A stretch of DNA of 64,000 nt from Streptomyces broussonetiae (GCF_009796285.1 NZ_CP047020.1:2666001-2730000), one strand, 5' to 3'. Shown: positions 49,123 through 60,730, counted from the stretch's first letter. Numbers and translations: made by a program. Notes: generated by a model not told the origin, from the sequence alone.

Positions 49123-51405
49123 GTGCGGGCCACCCTGCGCTGGGCGCACTCCGATCTGCGCACGCATCGCGGCGAGGCGCTGTTCCTCGTGCTGGCCACC
49201 GCCGGCATCGTCGCCTCACTGCTGCTGGCCACCGCTCTGTTCGGCTATGCGACCAATCCCTGGCAGCGGACCTTCGCCGAGGCGCGTGGGGCCCATGTGT
49301 GGATCCACACGGCGCAGTCCGCGGACACCGGAAGGCTCGCCCGGCTGGACGGCGTCACGTCCGTCGCCGGTCCCTACCGCACCGAGCCCGTCACCGTCGC
49401 CGCACGCGGCACCCGTGCCTCCGTCGAACTGCGGGGCACCCCGCACCTGCCCTCCGTCGGCCGGCCGCTGCTCACCGCCGGGCACTGGCTGGATCCGGCC
49501 GAGCCGGACGGTGTGGTGCTGGAGAGCGGCCTGGCCCGCGCCCTGCTGGCCGAGCCCGGCGACACCCTGACCCTGCCCGGCACCGCCCGCACCCTGACCG
49601 TCGAGGGCATCGCGGACAGCGCCGAACCCGCGTACAGCCCTGGCGAGGAGCCGGGCCTGGTCTGGGCCCTGCCGTCCGCGGTCCGGGCGCCGGGCGGCCA
49701 GGTCATCGGGCTGCGGCTCGGTGATCCGTCCGACACCGACTACGCGGTGCAGCGCGCCGTCACCGTGCTGGGCGCGGGCGCGGTCGGCGAGGTCTCCACC
49801 TGGCAGCAGGCGCGCGCCCAGGCACAGGGCGACAACCGGCTGCTCGGGCAGGTACTCGGTCTGTTCGGTCTCGGCGCGCTGATCGCGGCCGGGTTCGCCG
49901 TGCACGGGGCGATCGCCACCCGGATCCGCGGCCATCTGCGGGACCTGTCGGTGCTCAAGGCGATCGGCTTCACCCCCGGCCAGGTCGTACGGATCTTCCT
50001 GCTCCAGCACCTCGCCTACGCCCTGCTCGGAGCCGTGGCCGCCGCCGCGCTCACCGACACGCTGGGCAGCAGGATCCCCGGGCGGCTCGGTGACGCCGTG
50101 GGCGTGTGGCAGGGACTGCCGGGGCACACCGTGGCGCTGCTGGCGGTGCCCGCGGGTGCAGTGCTGTTCATCGGCCTGACCACGGGCCTCGCGGCCTGGC
50201 GAGCCGGACGGGTGCCACCGGTTCCGTTGCCGCGCCCGGCCACTGCGGCGGGCGGACGGCTCTCCGGGGCCGCCCGGCGGGCGCTCGGGCTGCGGCTGCC
50301 GGCCGCGCTGGTCCTCGGCTGCCACAAGGCGGTCACGGGGCGCGGACGCGCGTTGGCCACCGTGGCCCGGCTGACCCTGCCGTTGCTGCTGATCGTGGTG
50401 GCGCTCAGCGCCTGGACCACGATCGACCGCTTCCACACCAGCCCGGCCCGGGTCGGGCTGCCCACCTCGCTCACGGTCCGCACCGACGGCACACCGCCCG
50501 CGGCGGACTTGCGGTCCCTGCTGACCGGCGACTCCCGTGTGGCCGCCACCTATCCGGGGGTCGAGCTGGCCGCGCTGGTGCCCGGACAGACCGGGACCAT
50601 CGCCCTGCGCGGCCTCGGCACCGACACCCGGCCCTATCCCTGCTCCCTCGCCGAAGGCCGGGCCGCGCACGGCCCGGACGAGGCGGTGGCCGGGCAGGGA
50701 CTGCTGGACCTGCTGCACGCGCGGGTCGGCGACTGGGTACGGTTGATGGTCGGCGACCGCCCACAGATCCTGCACATCGTCGGCCGCAGCATCGAACCGC
50801 AGAACGCCGGCCGGGTGGTGACGACCTCCCTGGACACCCTGCGCGAGAACGACCCGCAGCTCGCCCCGGCCTTCTACGAGCTGCAGCTGCACCCGGGCGC
50901 CGACCCGCACCGCGTGGCCGCCGCACTCACCGCCGCCGGCCGGGGCCATCTGGACGTGCACGCCGTGCCGAACCCGGCCGACGGCATGTCCCCGCTGCGC
51001 GCGGTCGTCGCCGGCCTGATCGCGGTGCTCGCCCTCATCGGGCTGGTCGAACTGCTGACCGCGATCGGCGGGAGCGTGCGCGAGGGCGAGCGGGACGTGC
51101 TCGCCCTCAGGGCGATCGGCATGTCCCCGCGGCAGATCACCGCGATCACCGTCACGGCCACGAGCTGTACGGCCCTGGCCGCGACCCTCGCCGCCACGGC
51201 CCTCGGGCTGCCGCTGGCCCGCCGGCTCATCGACGCCCAGGGCGCCTCCAGCGGCATCGGTGCGGGGATCGCCCAGTCCCCGTCGCCCGAGCTGCTGCTC
51301 GCGCTGGGCTCGGCCGCCGTGCTGGGAGCGGCCGCGCTCGCTGCGCTGCCCGCGGCCCGCGCGGCACGCGGACGGCTCGCGGACACACTGAGCGCGGTGG
51401 CCTGA
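49123..51405 (+). CDS. FtsX/MacB-like ABC transporter permease
   Basis: A 760-residue permease with two FtsX-type regions. TM1 at about 25-45 is followed by an extracellular domain, then three helices at about 245-420 (LGALIAAGFAVHGAIATRIRG). A second extracellular region precedes the last helices at about 620-755, which include a matching ALRAIGMSPRQITAITVT loop. Such proteins use ATP binding by the partner to drive mechanical work across the membrane. GTG 49123 starts two bases after the ATPase stop. It ends at a 12-bp terminator hairpin facing pgi. Confidence 0.9.
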   Translation: MRATLRWAHSDLRTHRGEALFLVLATAGIVASLLLATALFGYATNPWQRTFAEARGAHVWIHTAQSADTGRLARLDGVTSVAGPYRTEPVTVAARGTRASVELRGTPHLPSVGRPLLTAGHWLDPAEPDGVVLESGLARALLAEPGDTLTLPGTARTLTVEGIADSAEPAYSPGEEPGLVWALPSAVRAPGGQVIGLRLGDPSDTDYAVQRAVTVLGAGAVGEVSTWQQARAQAQGDNRLLGQVLGLFGLGALIAAGFAVHGAIATRIRGHLRDLSVLKAIGFTPGQVVRIFLLQHLAYALLGAVAAAALTDTLGSRIPGRLGDAVGVWQGLPGHTVALLAVPAGAVLFIGLTTGLAAWRAGRVPPVPLPRPATAAGGRLSGAARRALGLRLPAALVLGCHKAVTGRGRALATVARLTLPLLLIVVALSAWTTIDRFHTSPARVGLPTSLTVRTDGTPPAADLRSLLTGDSRVAATYPGVELAALVPGQTGTIALRGLGTDTRPYPCSLAEGRAAHGPDEAVAGQGLLDLLHARVGDWVRLMVGDRPQILHIVGRSIEPQNAGRVVTTSLDTLRENDPQLAPAFYELQLHPGADPHRVAAALTAAGRGHLDVHAVPNPADGMSPLRAVVAGLIAVLALIGLVELLTAIGGSVREGERDVLALRAIGMSPRQITAITVTATSCTALAATLAATALGLPLARRLIDAQGASSGIGAGIAQSPSPELLLALGSAAVLGAAALAALPAARAARGRLADTLSAVA

Positions 51406-51448
51406 GCCGGCGCCCGGGTGGTGCCGGGACCCGTGATCAGCGGCAGCG

Positions 51449-51487
51449 CACGGGAGCCGGACGGCCGTGCAGCGCCCGGCTCCCGTG
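51449..51487. terminator. Bidirectional terminator between the FtsX-type gene and pgi
   Basis: A perfect 12-bp stem (CACGGGAGCCGG with CCGGCTCCCGTG) and a 15-nt loop between convergent genes. Confidence 0.8.
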
Positions 51488-51495
51488 GGGCCCGA

Positions 51496-53151
51496 TCAGC
51501 TACGGGCGCGCAACTCGCGGTACTTCGCGACCAGCGCCTTGGTCGACGCGTCCAGGCCGGGCACCTCGGCACCCTCGGTCAGTGCCGGCTCCACCCGCTT
51601 GGCGAGGACCTTGCCCAGCTCGACGCCCCACTGGTCGAAGGAGTCGATGTTCCACACGGCGCCCTGGACGAACACCTTGTGTTCGTAGAGGGCGACCAGC
51701 TGGCCGAGAACGGACGGGGTGAGTTCCTTGGCCAGGATGGTCGTCGTCGGCCGGTTGCCCTGGAAGGTCTTGTGCGGGACCAGTTCCTCGGCCACGCCCT
51801 CCGCGCGGACCTCCTCGGCGGTCTTGCCGAAGGCGAGGGCCTGGGTCTGGGCGAAGAAGTTGGCCATCAACAGGTCGTGCTGCGCCTTGAGTCCAGCGCT
51901 CAGTTCGGCCACCGGCTCGGCGAAGCCGATGAAGTCCGCCGGGATCAGCTTGGTGCCCTGGTGGATCAACTGGTAGTAGGCGTGCTGGCCGTTGGTGCCC
52001 GGCGTGCCCCACACCACCGGCCCGGTCTGCCAGTCGACCTGCTTGCCGTCGCGCGCCACGTACTTGCCGTTGGACTCCATGTCCAGCTGCTGGAGATAGG
52101 CGGTGAACCGGGAGAGGTAGTGGCTGTACGGCAGGACGGCGTGCGACTGGGCGTCGTGGAAGTTGTCGTACCAGATGCCCAACAGGCCGAGCAGGAGCGG
52201 GACGTTGGCCTCGGCGGGTGCGGTGCGGAAGTGGTCGTCGACCAGCCGGAAACCGTCCAGCATCTCCCGGAAGCGGTCCGGACCGATGGCGATCATCAGG
52301 GAAAGGCCGATCGCGGAGTCGTACGAGTACCGCCCGCCGACCCAGTCCCAGAACTCGAACATGTTGGCCGTGTCGATACCGAACTCGGCCACCTTCTCGG
52401 TGTTGGTCGACAGGGCCACGAAGTGCTTGGCGACCGCGGAGTCTCCCCCACCGAGCGCGTCCAGCAGCCACGAGCGCGCGGAGGTGGCGTTGGTGATCGT
52501 CTCGATGGTGGTGAAGGTCTTGGAGGCGATGACGAACAGCGTCTCGGCCGGGTCCAGGTCCCGGGTTGCCTCGTGCAGGTCGGCGCCGTCCACGTTGGAG
52601 ACGAAGCGGACGGTCAGCTCGCGGTCGGTGAAGCTGCGCAGCACCTCGTAGGCCATCGCGGGGCCCAGGTCGGAGCCGCCGATGCCGACGTTGATCACGT
52701 TCTTGATGCGCTTGCCGGTGTGACCGGTCCAGGCGCCGGAGCGGACACGGTCGGCGAAGTCGCTCATCTTGTCGAGCACGGCGTGCACCTTGGGGACGAC
52801 GTTCTCGCCGTCGACCTCGATCACCGCGTCCCGCGGGGCACGCAGCGCGGTGTGCAGCACCGCGCGGTTCTCGGTGACGTTGATCTTCTCGCCGCGGAAC
52901 ATGGCGTCGCGCAGCGCGAACACGTCCGTGGCCGCGGCCAGCTCGCGCAGCAGCCGCAGCGTCTCGTCGGTGACCAGGTGCTTCGAGTAGTCGATGTACA
53001 GGTCACCGACCCGGAGCGTGTATCCCTCACCGCGTCCGGGATCGGCGGCGAACAATTCCCTCAGATGGGTGTCGGCCAGCCCTTCGCGGTGCTTGGCGAG
53101 AGCGGCCCATTCGGGCCTCTGGTTGAGCCTGGTACGGCCGTCTGCGTTCAT
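51496..53151 (-). CDS. pgi: Glucose-6-phosphate isomerase
   Basis: A 551-residue Pgi of the long bacterial type. The markers are [18 protein letters not shown], the [13 protein letters not shown] phosphate loop, [22 protein letters not shown] with the catalytic region, and the C-terminal signature [16 protein letters not shown]. It interconverts glucose-6-phosphate and fructose-6-phosphate, linking the pentose phosphate operon to glycolysis. ATG 53151 has GGCGG and GGAAG purine stretches upstream. It is monocistronic with a terminator downstream and a broken MFS gene upstream. Confidence 0.95.
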   Translation of the reverse strand: MNADGRTRLNQRPEWAALAKHREGLADTHLRELFAADPGRGEGYTLRVGDLYIDYSKHLVTDETLRLLRELAAATDVFALRDAMFRGEKINVTENRAVLHTALRAPRDAVIEVDGENVVPKVHAVLDKMSDFADRVRSGAWTGHTGKRIKNVINVGIGGSDLGPAMAYEVLRSFTDRELTVRFVSNVDGADLHEATRDLDPAETLFVIASKTFTTIETITNATSARSWLLDALGGGDSAVAKHFVALSTNTEKVAEFGIDTANMFEFWDWVGGRYSYDSAIGLSLMIAIGPDRFREMLDGFRLVDDHFRTAPAEANVPLLLGLLGIWYDNFHDAQSHAVLPYSHYLSRFTAYLQQLDMESNGKYVARDGKQVDWQTGPVVWGTPGTNGQHAYYQLIHQGTKLIPADFIGFAEPVAELSAGLKAQHDLLMANFFAQTQALAFGKTAEEVRAEGVAEELVPHKTFQGNRPTTTILAKELTPSVLGQLVALYEHKVFVQGAVWNIDSFDQWGVELGKVLAKRVEPALTEGAEVPGLDASTKALVAKYRELRARS

Positions 53152-53203
53152 TTCCGACTTCCGCCTTCTTTCGTGCCTGTCCCAGCTGTTCCAACCTAAT
53201 TGA

Positions 53204-54006
53204 TCACCGCGTGGTGCGAGCCGTGGTGGCGTCCCTGTGCGGCGCAACAACAGGTACGTCCGGCTGACGGGCCGGTATCAGCGAGATGACCGCGAGGGTG
53301 AACAGGGCGGCGGCGAGCAGGGCCGGGCCGTTGAGACCACGCCGGCCACCGCGCCGCCGAGGAGCGCGCCGAGCGGGGCGCCGGAGGTGGAGGAGGTGCG
53401 GAAGGCGGCGGAGACACGGCCGACCATGGCGGCCGGGCTGTGTTCCTGCATGAGCGTGCAGAAAGGTGCCGGCGTCGGCGACGAAGGGCAGGAACACGCC
53501 GACGGACAGCAGGACCGGCACGAAGGGGCCCGCCAGCAGCCCGCCTGCGAGCTGCTGACCCGTCATCAGCCTGGCGTTGGCCCCGCCGAGGGCCTCGCGT
53601 CGCGCCAGTGAGGGCAGCAGCGCCGTTGCGGCGTTGTCGAACAGCGTCTGGAGTGTGGTCTGGCCGAAGGCGAGGGCGAGCAGCAGGGGAACCGAGGCGA
53701 AGCCCGCCCCCCACCAGGAGGGCGAACGAGGCGACGAGCAGCCCGCGCACGGTGTCCACGGCCCACATCGCCCGCCGCTGGTCGACCCGGTCGGCCACGG
53801 CTCCGCCCAGCAGCCAGGGCAGATAGCCGCACGCCGTCAGCGAGGCGATGACCAGCGGGTCGTCGGTGAGCCGCACGGCAAACTTGCGGCAGCGCGGCCG
53901 TACGCAGCGCGTCCCCGAACCGGGAGACCACGGCGGCCGTCCACAGTGGGCCGAATTCCCCGCGCCACGCGGGTGCTCCCGTGCTCGCCGCCTCGATCGC
54001 AGCCAT
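53204..54006 (-). pseudogene. MFS transporter pseudogene with several frameshifts
   Basis: The reading can be restored only by changing frame at least four times. ATG 54006 (GAGGGGGG upstream) gives AWRGEFGPLWTAAVVSRFGD to LRTAALPQ. A second frame gives TDDPLVIASLTACGYLPWLL to LVASFALLVGG. A third gives GFASVPLLLALAFGQTT to LPFVADAGTFL. A fourth gives MQEHSPAAMVGRVSAAFR to GGAVAGVV. The third returns for [20 protein letters not shown] to TGA. This is one MFS drug or metabolite transporter of about 400 residues. It is not functional as written. GC bias is normal, so it is recent decay, or errors in the sequence. Confidence 0.8.
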
Positions 54007-54141
54007 CCGCCCCCCCTCACGATGCGCCGGTGCACCACTCGATGCACACAACCGTAGAGGGCGGCACTGACAACGGGCCGTCCGCACGCGGGTCCAGACA
54101 CCTCCGGCCCGGCACCCTGGGGCGCCCGGCCGGTCACATCC

Positions 54142-54477
54142 CTAGATCTCGCCCCGCAGTTTGGCGAGCGCCTCGGCGAGGATCGCCTCGCCGTCCGCGT
54201 CGCTGCGCCGCTCCCGCACATAGGCGAGGTGCGTCTTGTAGGGCTCGGTGCGCGGCGGGTCCGGTGGGTTGTCCCGGTCCTGGCCGGCCGGGAAGCCGCA
54301 GCGCGGGCAGTCCCAAGTGTCCGGAACCTGCGCGTCGCTGGCGAAGCTCGGCTGAGTCTCGTGCCCGTTGGAGCACCAGAAGGAGATGCGCAGACGCGGC
54401 GCGGACTCGCCGCGCTCGGCCTCGCCCATCGGCCCCGCCCCGACCCGGCTTCCTCGGATCGCGTTGCCACTTGCCAC
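54142..54477 (-). CDS. rbpA: RbpA-family RNA polymerase-binding protein
   Basis: A 111-residue RbpA-family protein. It has the N-terminal tail (NAIRGSRVGAGP), the core beta domain with a CXnC pair (WCSNGHETQ and WDCPRCGFPAG), the basic linker (TEPYKTHLAYVRERRS) and the sigma-interaction helix (DGEAILAEALAKLRGEI). RbpA binds RNA polymerase and stabilises housekeeping-type sigma factors. GTG 54477 is the start with AGGGAG upstream. S. coelicolor, from memory, has its main rbpA elsewhere, so this may be the paralogue found beside secG. TAGACT on the minus strand (54549-54544) is a possible -10. Confidence 0.88.
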   Translation of the reverse strand: MASGNAIRGSRVGAGPMGEAERGESAPRLRISFWCSNGHETQPSFASDAQVPDTWDCPRCGFPAGQDRDNPPDPPRTEPYKTHLAYVRERRSDADGEAILAEALAKLRGEI

Positions 54478-54697
54478 GGTCGTAACTCCCTGCGTGATGG
54501 TGCCGCGAAGCGAGTCGGCGTTCCGCTTCGCTGCGAGCGCCTCAGTCTACGTAAGGCCCAACGCGCGTCCAGTGATTGGAGTTACAAGCCCTCACACCCA
54601 GACGCAAGCCCCATGATAGGCCGCGCCCAGGAGCGCGTACCGAACATGGGGCCTTACGTACCGAATATGCGTGATCTGCGTGCTGTGCGGGAGAGTG

Positions 54698-54934
54698 TCA
54701 GCCGTTCGACTTCATCAGGATGCCGAGAACGATGATGCACGCGAACCACAGCAGACCGATCACGATGGTGATCCGGTCGAGGTTGCGCTCGGCGACCGAG
54801 GAGCCGCCGACGGAGGACTGCATGCCGCCACCGAACATGTCGGAGAGGCCGCCGCCCTTTCCCTTGTGCATCAGCACCAGCAGCATCAGCAGCAGGCTGA
54901 AGATGATCAGGGCGATCGAGAACCCCAAAACCAC
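54698..54934 (-). CDS. secG: Preprotein translocase subunit SecG
   Basis: A 78-residue membrane protein with two transmembrane helices (about 3-23 and 52-74) joined by KGKGGGLSDMFGGGMQSS, the SecG signature loop. It is a small part of the SecYEG channel. GTG 54934 is the start, with GAGGAAG 11 bases upstream; the longer open frame upstream is not family-like. It follows tpiA on the same strand but is separated by a hairpin terminator, so some transcription may come from its own promoter. Confidence 0.93.
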   Translation of the reverse strand: MVLGFSIALIIFSLLLMLLVLMHKGKGGGLSDMFGGGMQSSVGGSSVAERNLDRITIVIGLLWFACIIVLGILMKSNG

Positions 54935-54968
54935 GGCTGGACCAACTTCCTCGGATTCGGATGGACGA

Positions 54969-54998
54969 CGGGGGCACAGCACACCGGCTGTGCCCCCG
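54969..54998 (-). terminator. Intrinsic terminator after tpiA
   Basis: A 12-bp stem (CGGGGGCACAGC with GCTGTGCCCCCG) and a 6-nt loop, 45 bp after the tpiA stop and before secG. Confidence 0.75.
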
Positions 54999-55042
54999 CA
55001 AGAGTACGACGTATCGTCGCTACCGCCTACTCACAGCGTGCG

Positions 55043-55819
55043 TCACTGATCGCGGAAACGCACGATCTTGACGAACTCGTCGGCGTCCAGCGAGGCACCG
55101 CCGACCAGGGCGCCGTCGATGTCGGCCTGCGCCATGATCTCGGCGACGTTGCCCGACTTCACGGAGCCGCCGTACTGGATGCGGATCTTGTCGGCCACGT
55201 CCTGCGAGTACAGCTCGGCCAGCTTGGCGCGGATCGCGGCGCAGACCTCCTGGGCGTCCGCGGAGCCGCAGACCTTGCCGGTGCCGATGGCCCACACGGG
55301 CTCATAGGCGATCACGATCGTCTCGGCCTGCTCGGCCGGGACGTCCTTGAGGCCGCCCTCCAGCTGGGCGAGGGTGTGGGAGACGTGGTTGCCCGCCTCG
55401 CGGACGTCCAGCTCCTCGCCGACGCACAGGATCGGGGTCAGGCCGTGCTTGTAGGCGGCCTTGACCTTGGCGTTGACGATCTCGTCGGTCTCGTCGTGGT
55501 ACTGGCGGCGCTCGGAGTGGCCGATGACCGCGTACGTGCACTTCAGCTTGGCCAGCATCGGGCCGGAGATCTCGCCGGTGTAGGCACCGGAGTCGTGCTG
55601 CGAGATGTCCTGGGAGCCGTACTTGATCTTGAGCTTGTCGCCGTCGACCAGGGTCTGCACGGAGCGCAGGTCGGTGAAGGGCGGCAGGACGGCGACCTCG
55701 ACGGCCTCGTAGTCCTTGTCGGCCAGGGCGAAGGCGAGCTTCTGGACGTGGGCGATGGCCTCGAGGTGGTTGAGGTTCATCTTCCAGTTGCCCGCCATCA
55801 GCGGCGTGCGGGTGGTCAT
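55043..55819 (-). CDS. tpiA: Triosephosphate isomerase
   Basis: A 258-residue TIM barrel. Active-site residues are in place: Lys in [10 protein letters not shown], His in IGHSERRQY, Glu in [11 protein letters not shown]. It interconverts dihydroxyacetone phosphate and glyceraldehyde-3-phosphate. ATG 55819 lies six bases after the pgk stop, so pgk-tpiA form one operon that ends in the hairpin before secG. Confidence 0.96.
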   Translation of the reverse strand: MTTRTPLMAGNWKMNLNHLEAIAHVQKLAFALADKDYEAVEVAVLPPFTDLRSVQTLVDGDKLKIKYGSQDISQHDSGAYTGEISGPMLAKLKCTYAVIGHSERRQYHDETDEIVNAKVKAAYKHGLTPILCVGEELDVREAGNHVSHTLAQLEGGLKDVPAEQAETIVIAYEPVWAIGTGKVCGSADAQEVCAAIRAKLAELYSQDVADKIRIQYGGSVKSGNVAEIMAQADIDGALVGGASLDADEFVKIVRFRDQ

Positions 55820-55825
55820 ACGGGG

Positions 55826-57037
55826 TCAGTCCTCCAGTGCGGCGAGGCCGGGGAGCGTCTTGCCCTCGAGGTATTCGAGGGAGGCGCCGCCACCGGTCGA
55901 GATGTGTCCGAACGCGTTCTCGTCGAAGCCGAGCGTACGCACGGCCGCGGCGGAGTCACCGCCGCCGACGACGGTGAAGCCGTCCGAGTCGACGAGAGCC
56001 TGGGCGACGGCCCGGGTGCCCTCGGCGTAGTCGGGGTGCTCGAAGACGCCCATGGGACCGTTCCAGAAGACGGTGGCCGCGTCGGCGAGCTTCGAGGCGT
56101 ACAGCTTGCGGGTCTCCGGACCGATGTCCAGGCCCTCCTGGTCGGCGGGGATCTTGTCCGCGGCGACGGTCGTGGGGTTGGCCGGAGCCTTCGTCTTCAG
56201 GTCCGGGAACTCGGGCGAGACGAGGACGTCGACGGGGAGCACCAGCTCGACGCCGTTCTTCTCCGCGCGCTCCATGTACTCGGTGACGGTCGGGATCTGG
56301 TCCTCCTGGAGGAGGGAGATGCCGACCTCGTAGCCCTTGGCCTTGAGGAAGGTGTAGGCCATGCCGCCGCCGATGAGCAGCCGGTCGGCCTTGCCGAGCA
56401 GCTCGTCGATCACGGCGAGCTTGTCGGAGACCTTGGCGCCGCCGAGCGCGACGACGTAGGGGCGCTTGACGTCCTCGGTGAGCTTCTTCAGGACGCCGAC
56501 CTCGGTGCTGATGAGGTGGCCGGCGTAGTGCGGCAGCCTCTTCGGCAGGTCGTAGACCGAGGCGTGCTTGCGGTGCACGGCGCCGAAGCCGTCACCGACG
56601 TAGACGTCGGCGAGAGCGGCCAGCCGGTCGGCGAACTCGCCTCGCTCGGTGTCGTCCTTGGAGGTCTCGCCGGGGTTGAAGCGCAGGTTCTCGATGACCG
56701 CGACCTGGCCGGGCTGCAGGCCGTCGACGGCGTCGTGGGCGGCGGGGCCGACGGTGTCCTGGGCGAAGGCGACCGGAGCACCGAGGAGTTCACCGAGGCG
56801 CTCGGCGGCGGGCAGCAGTGAGAAGGCCGGGTCCGGGGCGCCCTTGGGGCGGCCCAGGTGCGAGGCGACGACCACCTTGGCGCCCGCGTCCGCGAGGGCC
56901 TTGACGGTGGGCAGGACGGCGCGGATACGGCCGTCGTCGGTGATGGTGGTGCCGTCCAACGGCACGTTGAGGTCGGCGCGGACGAAGACCCGCTTGCCGC
57001 TCACGCCGGCGGCGAGAAGTTCGTCGATCGTCTTCAT
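55826..57037 (-). CDS. pgk: Phosphoglycerate kinase
   Basis: A 403-residue Pgk, usual length. It has RVFVRADLNVPLDG at the N-terminus, SHLGRPKG, the interdomain ALGGAKVSDKLAVI, and the nucleotide loop GGGDSAAAVRTLG near the C-terminus. It transfers phosphate from 1,3-bisphosphoglycerate to ADP. ATG 57037 is preceded by AAGGAGT. It begins the pgk-tpiA unit; a terminator for gap lies in the 134-bp gap upstream. Confidence 0.96.
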   Translation of the reverse strand: MKTIDELLAAGVSGKRVFVRADLNVPLDGTTITDDGRIRAVLPTVKALADAGAKVVVASHLGRPKGAPDPAFSLLPAAERLGELLGAPVAFAQDTVGPAAHDAVDGLQPGQVAVIENLRFNPGETSKDDTERGEFADRLAALADVYVGDGFGAVHRKHASVYDLPKRLPHYAGHLISTEVGVLKKLTEDVKRPYVVALGGAKVSDKLAVIDELLGKADRLLIGGGMAYTFLKAKGYEVGISLLQEDQIPTVTEYMERAEKNGVELVLPVDVLVSPEFPDLKTKAPANPTTVAADKIPADQEGLDIGPETRKLYASKLADAATVFWNGPMGVFEHPDYAEGTRAVAQALVDSDGFTVVGGGDSAAAVRTLGFDENAFGHISTGGGASLEYLEGKTLPGLAALED

Positions 57038-57099
57038 TGAGTGGACTCCAAGGAGGGCTCGTGGTGCACCTGATCGTAAGAGGACGTGGTCCGTACGCG

Positions 57100-57147
57100 A
57101 GAGCAGGGCCCGGACAGCGCGGCGGTGCGCTGCCCGAGCCCTGCTCT
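57100..57147 (-). terminator. Intrinsic terminator of gap
   Basis: A 10-bp outer stem (AGAGCAGGGC with GCCCTGCTCT) with further inner pairing, 24 bp after the gap stop. Confidence 0.75.
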
Positions 57148-57171
57148 CACTTCAAGGTCCTGCCGTGTCGA

Positions 57172-58260
<1,089 letters not shown>

Positions 58261-58315
58261 CTACCTCTCTGTGGGCCCCGGAGTGACATCGAGATGACCC
58301 ATACACGGGCAGGCA

Positions 58316-58343
58316 GTCCGTACCCACCAGTAGAGGTACGGAC
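58316..58343. promoter_or_regulatory. Inverted repeat upstream of gap
   Basis: GTCCGTACC (58316-58324) and GGTACGGAC (58335-58343) are exact inverted copies separated by ten bases, about 25 bp upstream of the putative gap -35. Candidate operator or RNA hairpin. Confidence 0.4.
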
Positions 58344-58628
58344 CGCCTCGGATCGGCAGTGGATTCACCCGTATTTATTACGGAATGCCAGGCGCTTTTG
58401 ACGCCTCCTTCACTCGTTCGTGAGCGGGTCGGCTCACTTGATGAGTACCCCGTTTGCGCACCGTTGAGAGGGGGTTCCGCTCACCTGAGGAACAAGGGGT
58501 GCGGGATCTGTCAAGGAAGGCACGCCCGGCCGTTCCCCCGCCCTCTTTGAAGGGCAGGGTTTTCCAGGCTCTTTCTGCTTCGCGGGCGCGGGAACGGGAC
58601 TCGAGGCGGGCGCGGGCAGGTGTGAAAA

Positions 58629-58665
58629 ACCGGTGCCGAAGCCCCAACTGGGCCTCGGCACCGGT
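58629..58665 (-). terminator. Intrinsic terminator of the uvrC-rapZ-yvcK-whiA operon
   Basis: A perfect 11-bp stem (ACCGGTGCCGA with its complement) with inner GCCC/GGGC pairing, followed on the minus strand by TTTTT, 17 bp after the whiA stop. It has the best U tract in the window. Confidence 0.9.
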
Positions 58666-58682
58666 GCGTTGACGAAATGAGG

Positions 58683-59672
58683 TCAGCCGACCAGGTTTTC
58701 CGCCAGCTCCTCGCTGAGGTTGGCCTCCGTGCTCGGGATGCCCAGATCTGCGGCTCGCTTGTCGGCCATCGCCAACAGACGGCGGATACGGCCCGCGACC
58801 GCGTCCTTGGTCAGCGGCGGGTCGGCGAGCGCGCCCAGCTCCTCCAGCGAGGCCTGCTTGTGCTCCATGCGCAGCCGGCCGGCCGCCGCGAGGTGCTCGG
58901 GGACCTCGTCACCGAGGATCTCCAGCGCCCGCTGGACCCGGGCACCGGCGGCCACGGCCGCGCGGGCGGAGCGGCGCAGGTTGGCGTCGTCGAAGTTGGC
59001 GAGCCGGTTGGCCGTCGCCCGCACCTCGCGGCGCATCCGGCGCTCTTCCCAGGCCAGCACCGACTCGTGTGCGCCGAGCCGGGTCAGCAGCGCGCCGATC
59101 GCGTCGCCGTCGCGCACGACCACCCGGTCCACGCCCCGCACCTCACGTGCCTTCGCGGCGATCGACAGCCGGCGGGCGGCGCCGACCAGCGCGAGCGCGG
59201 CCTCCGGGCCCGGGCAGGTCACCTCCAGGGAGGAGGAACGGCCGGGCTCGGTCAGCGAGCCGTGCGCCAGGAACGCCCCGCGCCAGGCCGCCTCCGCATC
59301 ACAGGTGGCCCCGGAGACCACCTGCGGGGGCAGGCCACGGATCGGGCGGCCCCGGCCGTCCACGAGCCCGGTCTGGCGAGCCAGCTGGTCACCGCCCGCC
59401 ACCACCCGGACGACGTACCGCGAACCGCGGCGCAGCCCACCGGGCGCCATCACGATCAGCTCGGAACTGTGGCCGAAGATCTCCAGGATGTCGCGCTTGA
59501 GACGGCGGGCCGCCATCGCAGTGTCCAGCTCCGCCTCGATCACGATGCGCCCACTCACCAGGTGAAGGCCGCCGGCGAACCGCAGAATGGCGGAGACCTC
59601 CGCCTTCCTGCAGCAGGTCCGGGTGACGGGGAGCCGGGAGATCTCGTCCTTCACCGCTGCCGTCATCGCCAT
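58683..59672 (-). CDS. whiA: Sporulation regulator WhiA
   Basis: A 329-residue WhiA: an N-terminal homing-endonuclease-like (LAGLIDADG-derived) domain at about 1-220 ([42 protein letters not shown]), and a C-terminal helix-turn-helix ([25 protein letters not shown]). In Streptomyces WhiA works with WhiB to start sporulation septation. ATG 59672 is within a 10-base overlap with yvcK, the conserved arrangement uvrC-rapZ-yvcK-whiA. The operon ends at the hairpin at 58629. Confidence 0.96.
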   Translation of the reverse strand: MAMTAAVKDEISRLPVTRTCCRKAEVSAILRFAGGLHLVSGRIVIEAELDTAMAARRLKRDILEIFGHSSELIVMAPGGLRRGSRYVVRVVAGGDQLARQTGLVDGRGRPIRGLPPQVVSGATCDAEAAWRGAFLAHGSLTEPGRSSSLEVTCPGPEAALALVGAARRLSIAAKAREVRGVDRVVVRDGDAIGALLTRLGAHESVLAWEERRMRREVRATANRLANFDDANLRRSARAAVAAGARVQRALEILGDEVPEHLAAAGRLRMEHKQASLEELGALADPPLTKDAVAGRIRRLLAMADKRAADLGIPSTEANLSEELAENLVG

Positions 59673-60730
59673 GGGCCGATCCTTCCATGCATCCGAAAAA
59701 TACGGTCGTACGCGGCGGCCAACAGCTCCGGATCGTGCCGGGGTGATCCATCGGTCCGGGCCACCGGCGCCAGCTCGATCGCGGCTCCCAGCCGCTTGGC
59801 GGCCTCGGTGAGCGAGTCGCGGTCGGGCACGGCGGCCTCGTCGGCCAGCACCACGTCCAGGGCGAGTTTAGGGGCGTGTCGCCCCAAAACCTCCAAATGA
59901 CGCTGCGGGGAGAAGCCCTCGGTTTCTCCCGGCTGCGGGGCGAGGTTCAGGGACAGCACCTTGCGCGCCTTGGTCTCCGTGAGAGCGTCCAGCAGCTCGG
60001 GGACGAGCAGGTGCGGAATCACCGAGGAGAACCAGGAGCCGGGGCCGAGCACCACCCAGTCCGCGTCCAGCACCGCGGCGACGGCCTCGGGGACGGCCGG
60101 CGGGTCGTTCGGTACCAGGTGCACCGACTGCACCTCACCCGGAGTGAGGGCGACCGTGGCCTGTCCGCGCACGGTGTCCACGTCGTCGGGGCGCTCCGGA
60201 TCGTGCCCCTTGACCAGGGCCTGCAGTTCCAGCGGTACGGCCGACATGGGCAGCACGCGGCCGTGCGCGCCGAGCAGCTTGCCGACCAGGTCCAGGGCCT
60301 GCACATGGTCGCCGAGCTGCTCCCACAGGGCGACGATCAGCAGATTGCCGACCGCGTGCTCGTGCAGGTCGCCCTTGGACTGGAAGCGGTGCTGGATGAC
60401 CCGGGCCCAGGTCTGGCCCCAGTCGTCGTCACCGCAGAGCGCGGCCAGCGCCTTGCGCAGGTCACCGGGCGGCAGCACGCCCAGCTCGTCGCGCAGCCGG
60501 CCGCTGGAACCGCCGTCGTCGGCCACCGTGACGACGGCGGTGAGGTCGCCGGTGATCCGGCGCAGTGCGGCGAGCGAGGCGGACAGGCCCATGCCGCCGC
60601 CCAGCGCGACGACCTTGGGCTGCGCGCCCCGGCGGCGGGGCCGAGCGCCACGAGGCTCGGCCGGGCGCCCGGCACGCGATTCGGGCGCCAACCGGCGCAG
60701 CCTGCTAAGCCGCGGTGTACGTTCCGTCAT
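59663..60730 (-). CDS. yvcK: YvcK/CofD-like gluconeogenesis factor
   Basis: A 355-residue protein of the CofD/UPF0052 type. [18 protein letters not shown] and [27 protein letters not shown] are the binding loops that hold UDP-sugars in Bacillus YvcK. It is needed for growth on gluconeogenic carbon and influences cell-wall synthesis. The first 35 residues are basic and disordered, longer than in Firmicutes. ATG 60730 overlaps the rapZ stop (ATGA) and its 3' end overlaps whiA. Confidence 0.94.
   Translation of the reverse strand: MTERTPRLSRLRRLAPESRAGRPAEPRGARPRRRGAQPKVVALGGGMGLSASLAALRRITGDLTAVVTVADDGGSSGRLRDELGVLPPGDLRKALAALCGDDDWGQTWARVIQHRFQSKGDLHEHAVGNLLIVALWEQLGDHVQALDLVGKLLGAHGRVLPMSAVPLELQALVKGHDPERPDDVDTVRGQATVALTPGEVQSVHLVPNDPPAVPEAVAAVLDADWVVLGPGSWFSSVIPHLLVPELLDALTETKARKVLSLNLAPQPGETEGFSPQRHLEVLGRHAPKLALDVVLADEAAVPDRDSLTEAAKRLGAAIELAPVARTDGSPRHDPELLAAAYDRIFRMHGRIGPWR

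Noticed and set aside
54478..54560. SigR promoter for the rbpA-like gene
   Set aside because: GGAAC is found, but the sequence 18 bases later is ACC, not GTT. A TAGACT -10 further upstream is just as likely.
54885..56821. Long plus-strand frames opposite tpiA and pgk
   Set aside because: Composition is that of a reverse-complement shadow of strongly coding sequence, and no ribosome site or domain is present.
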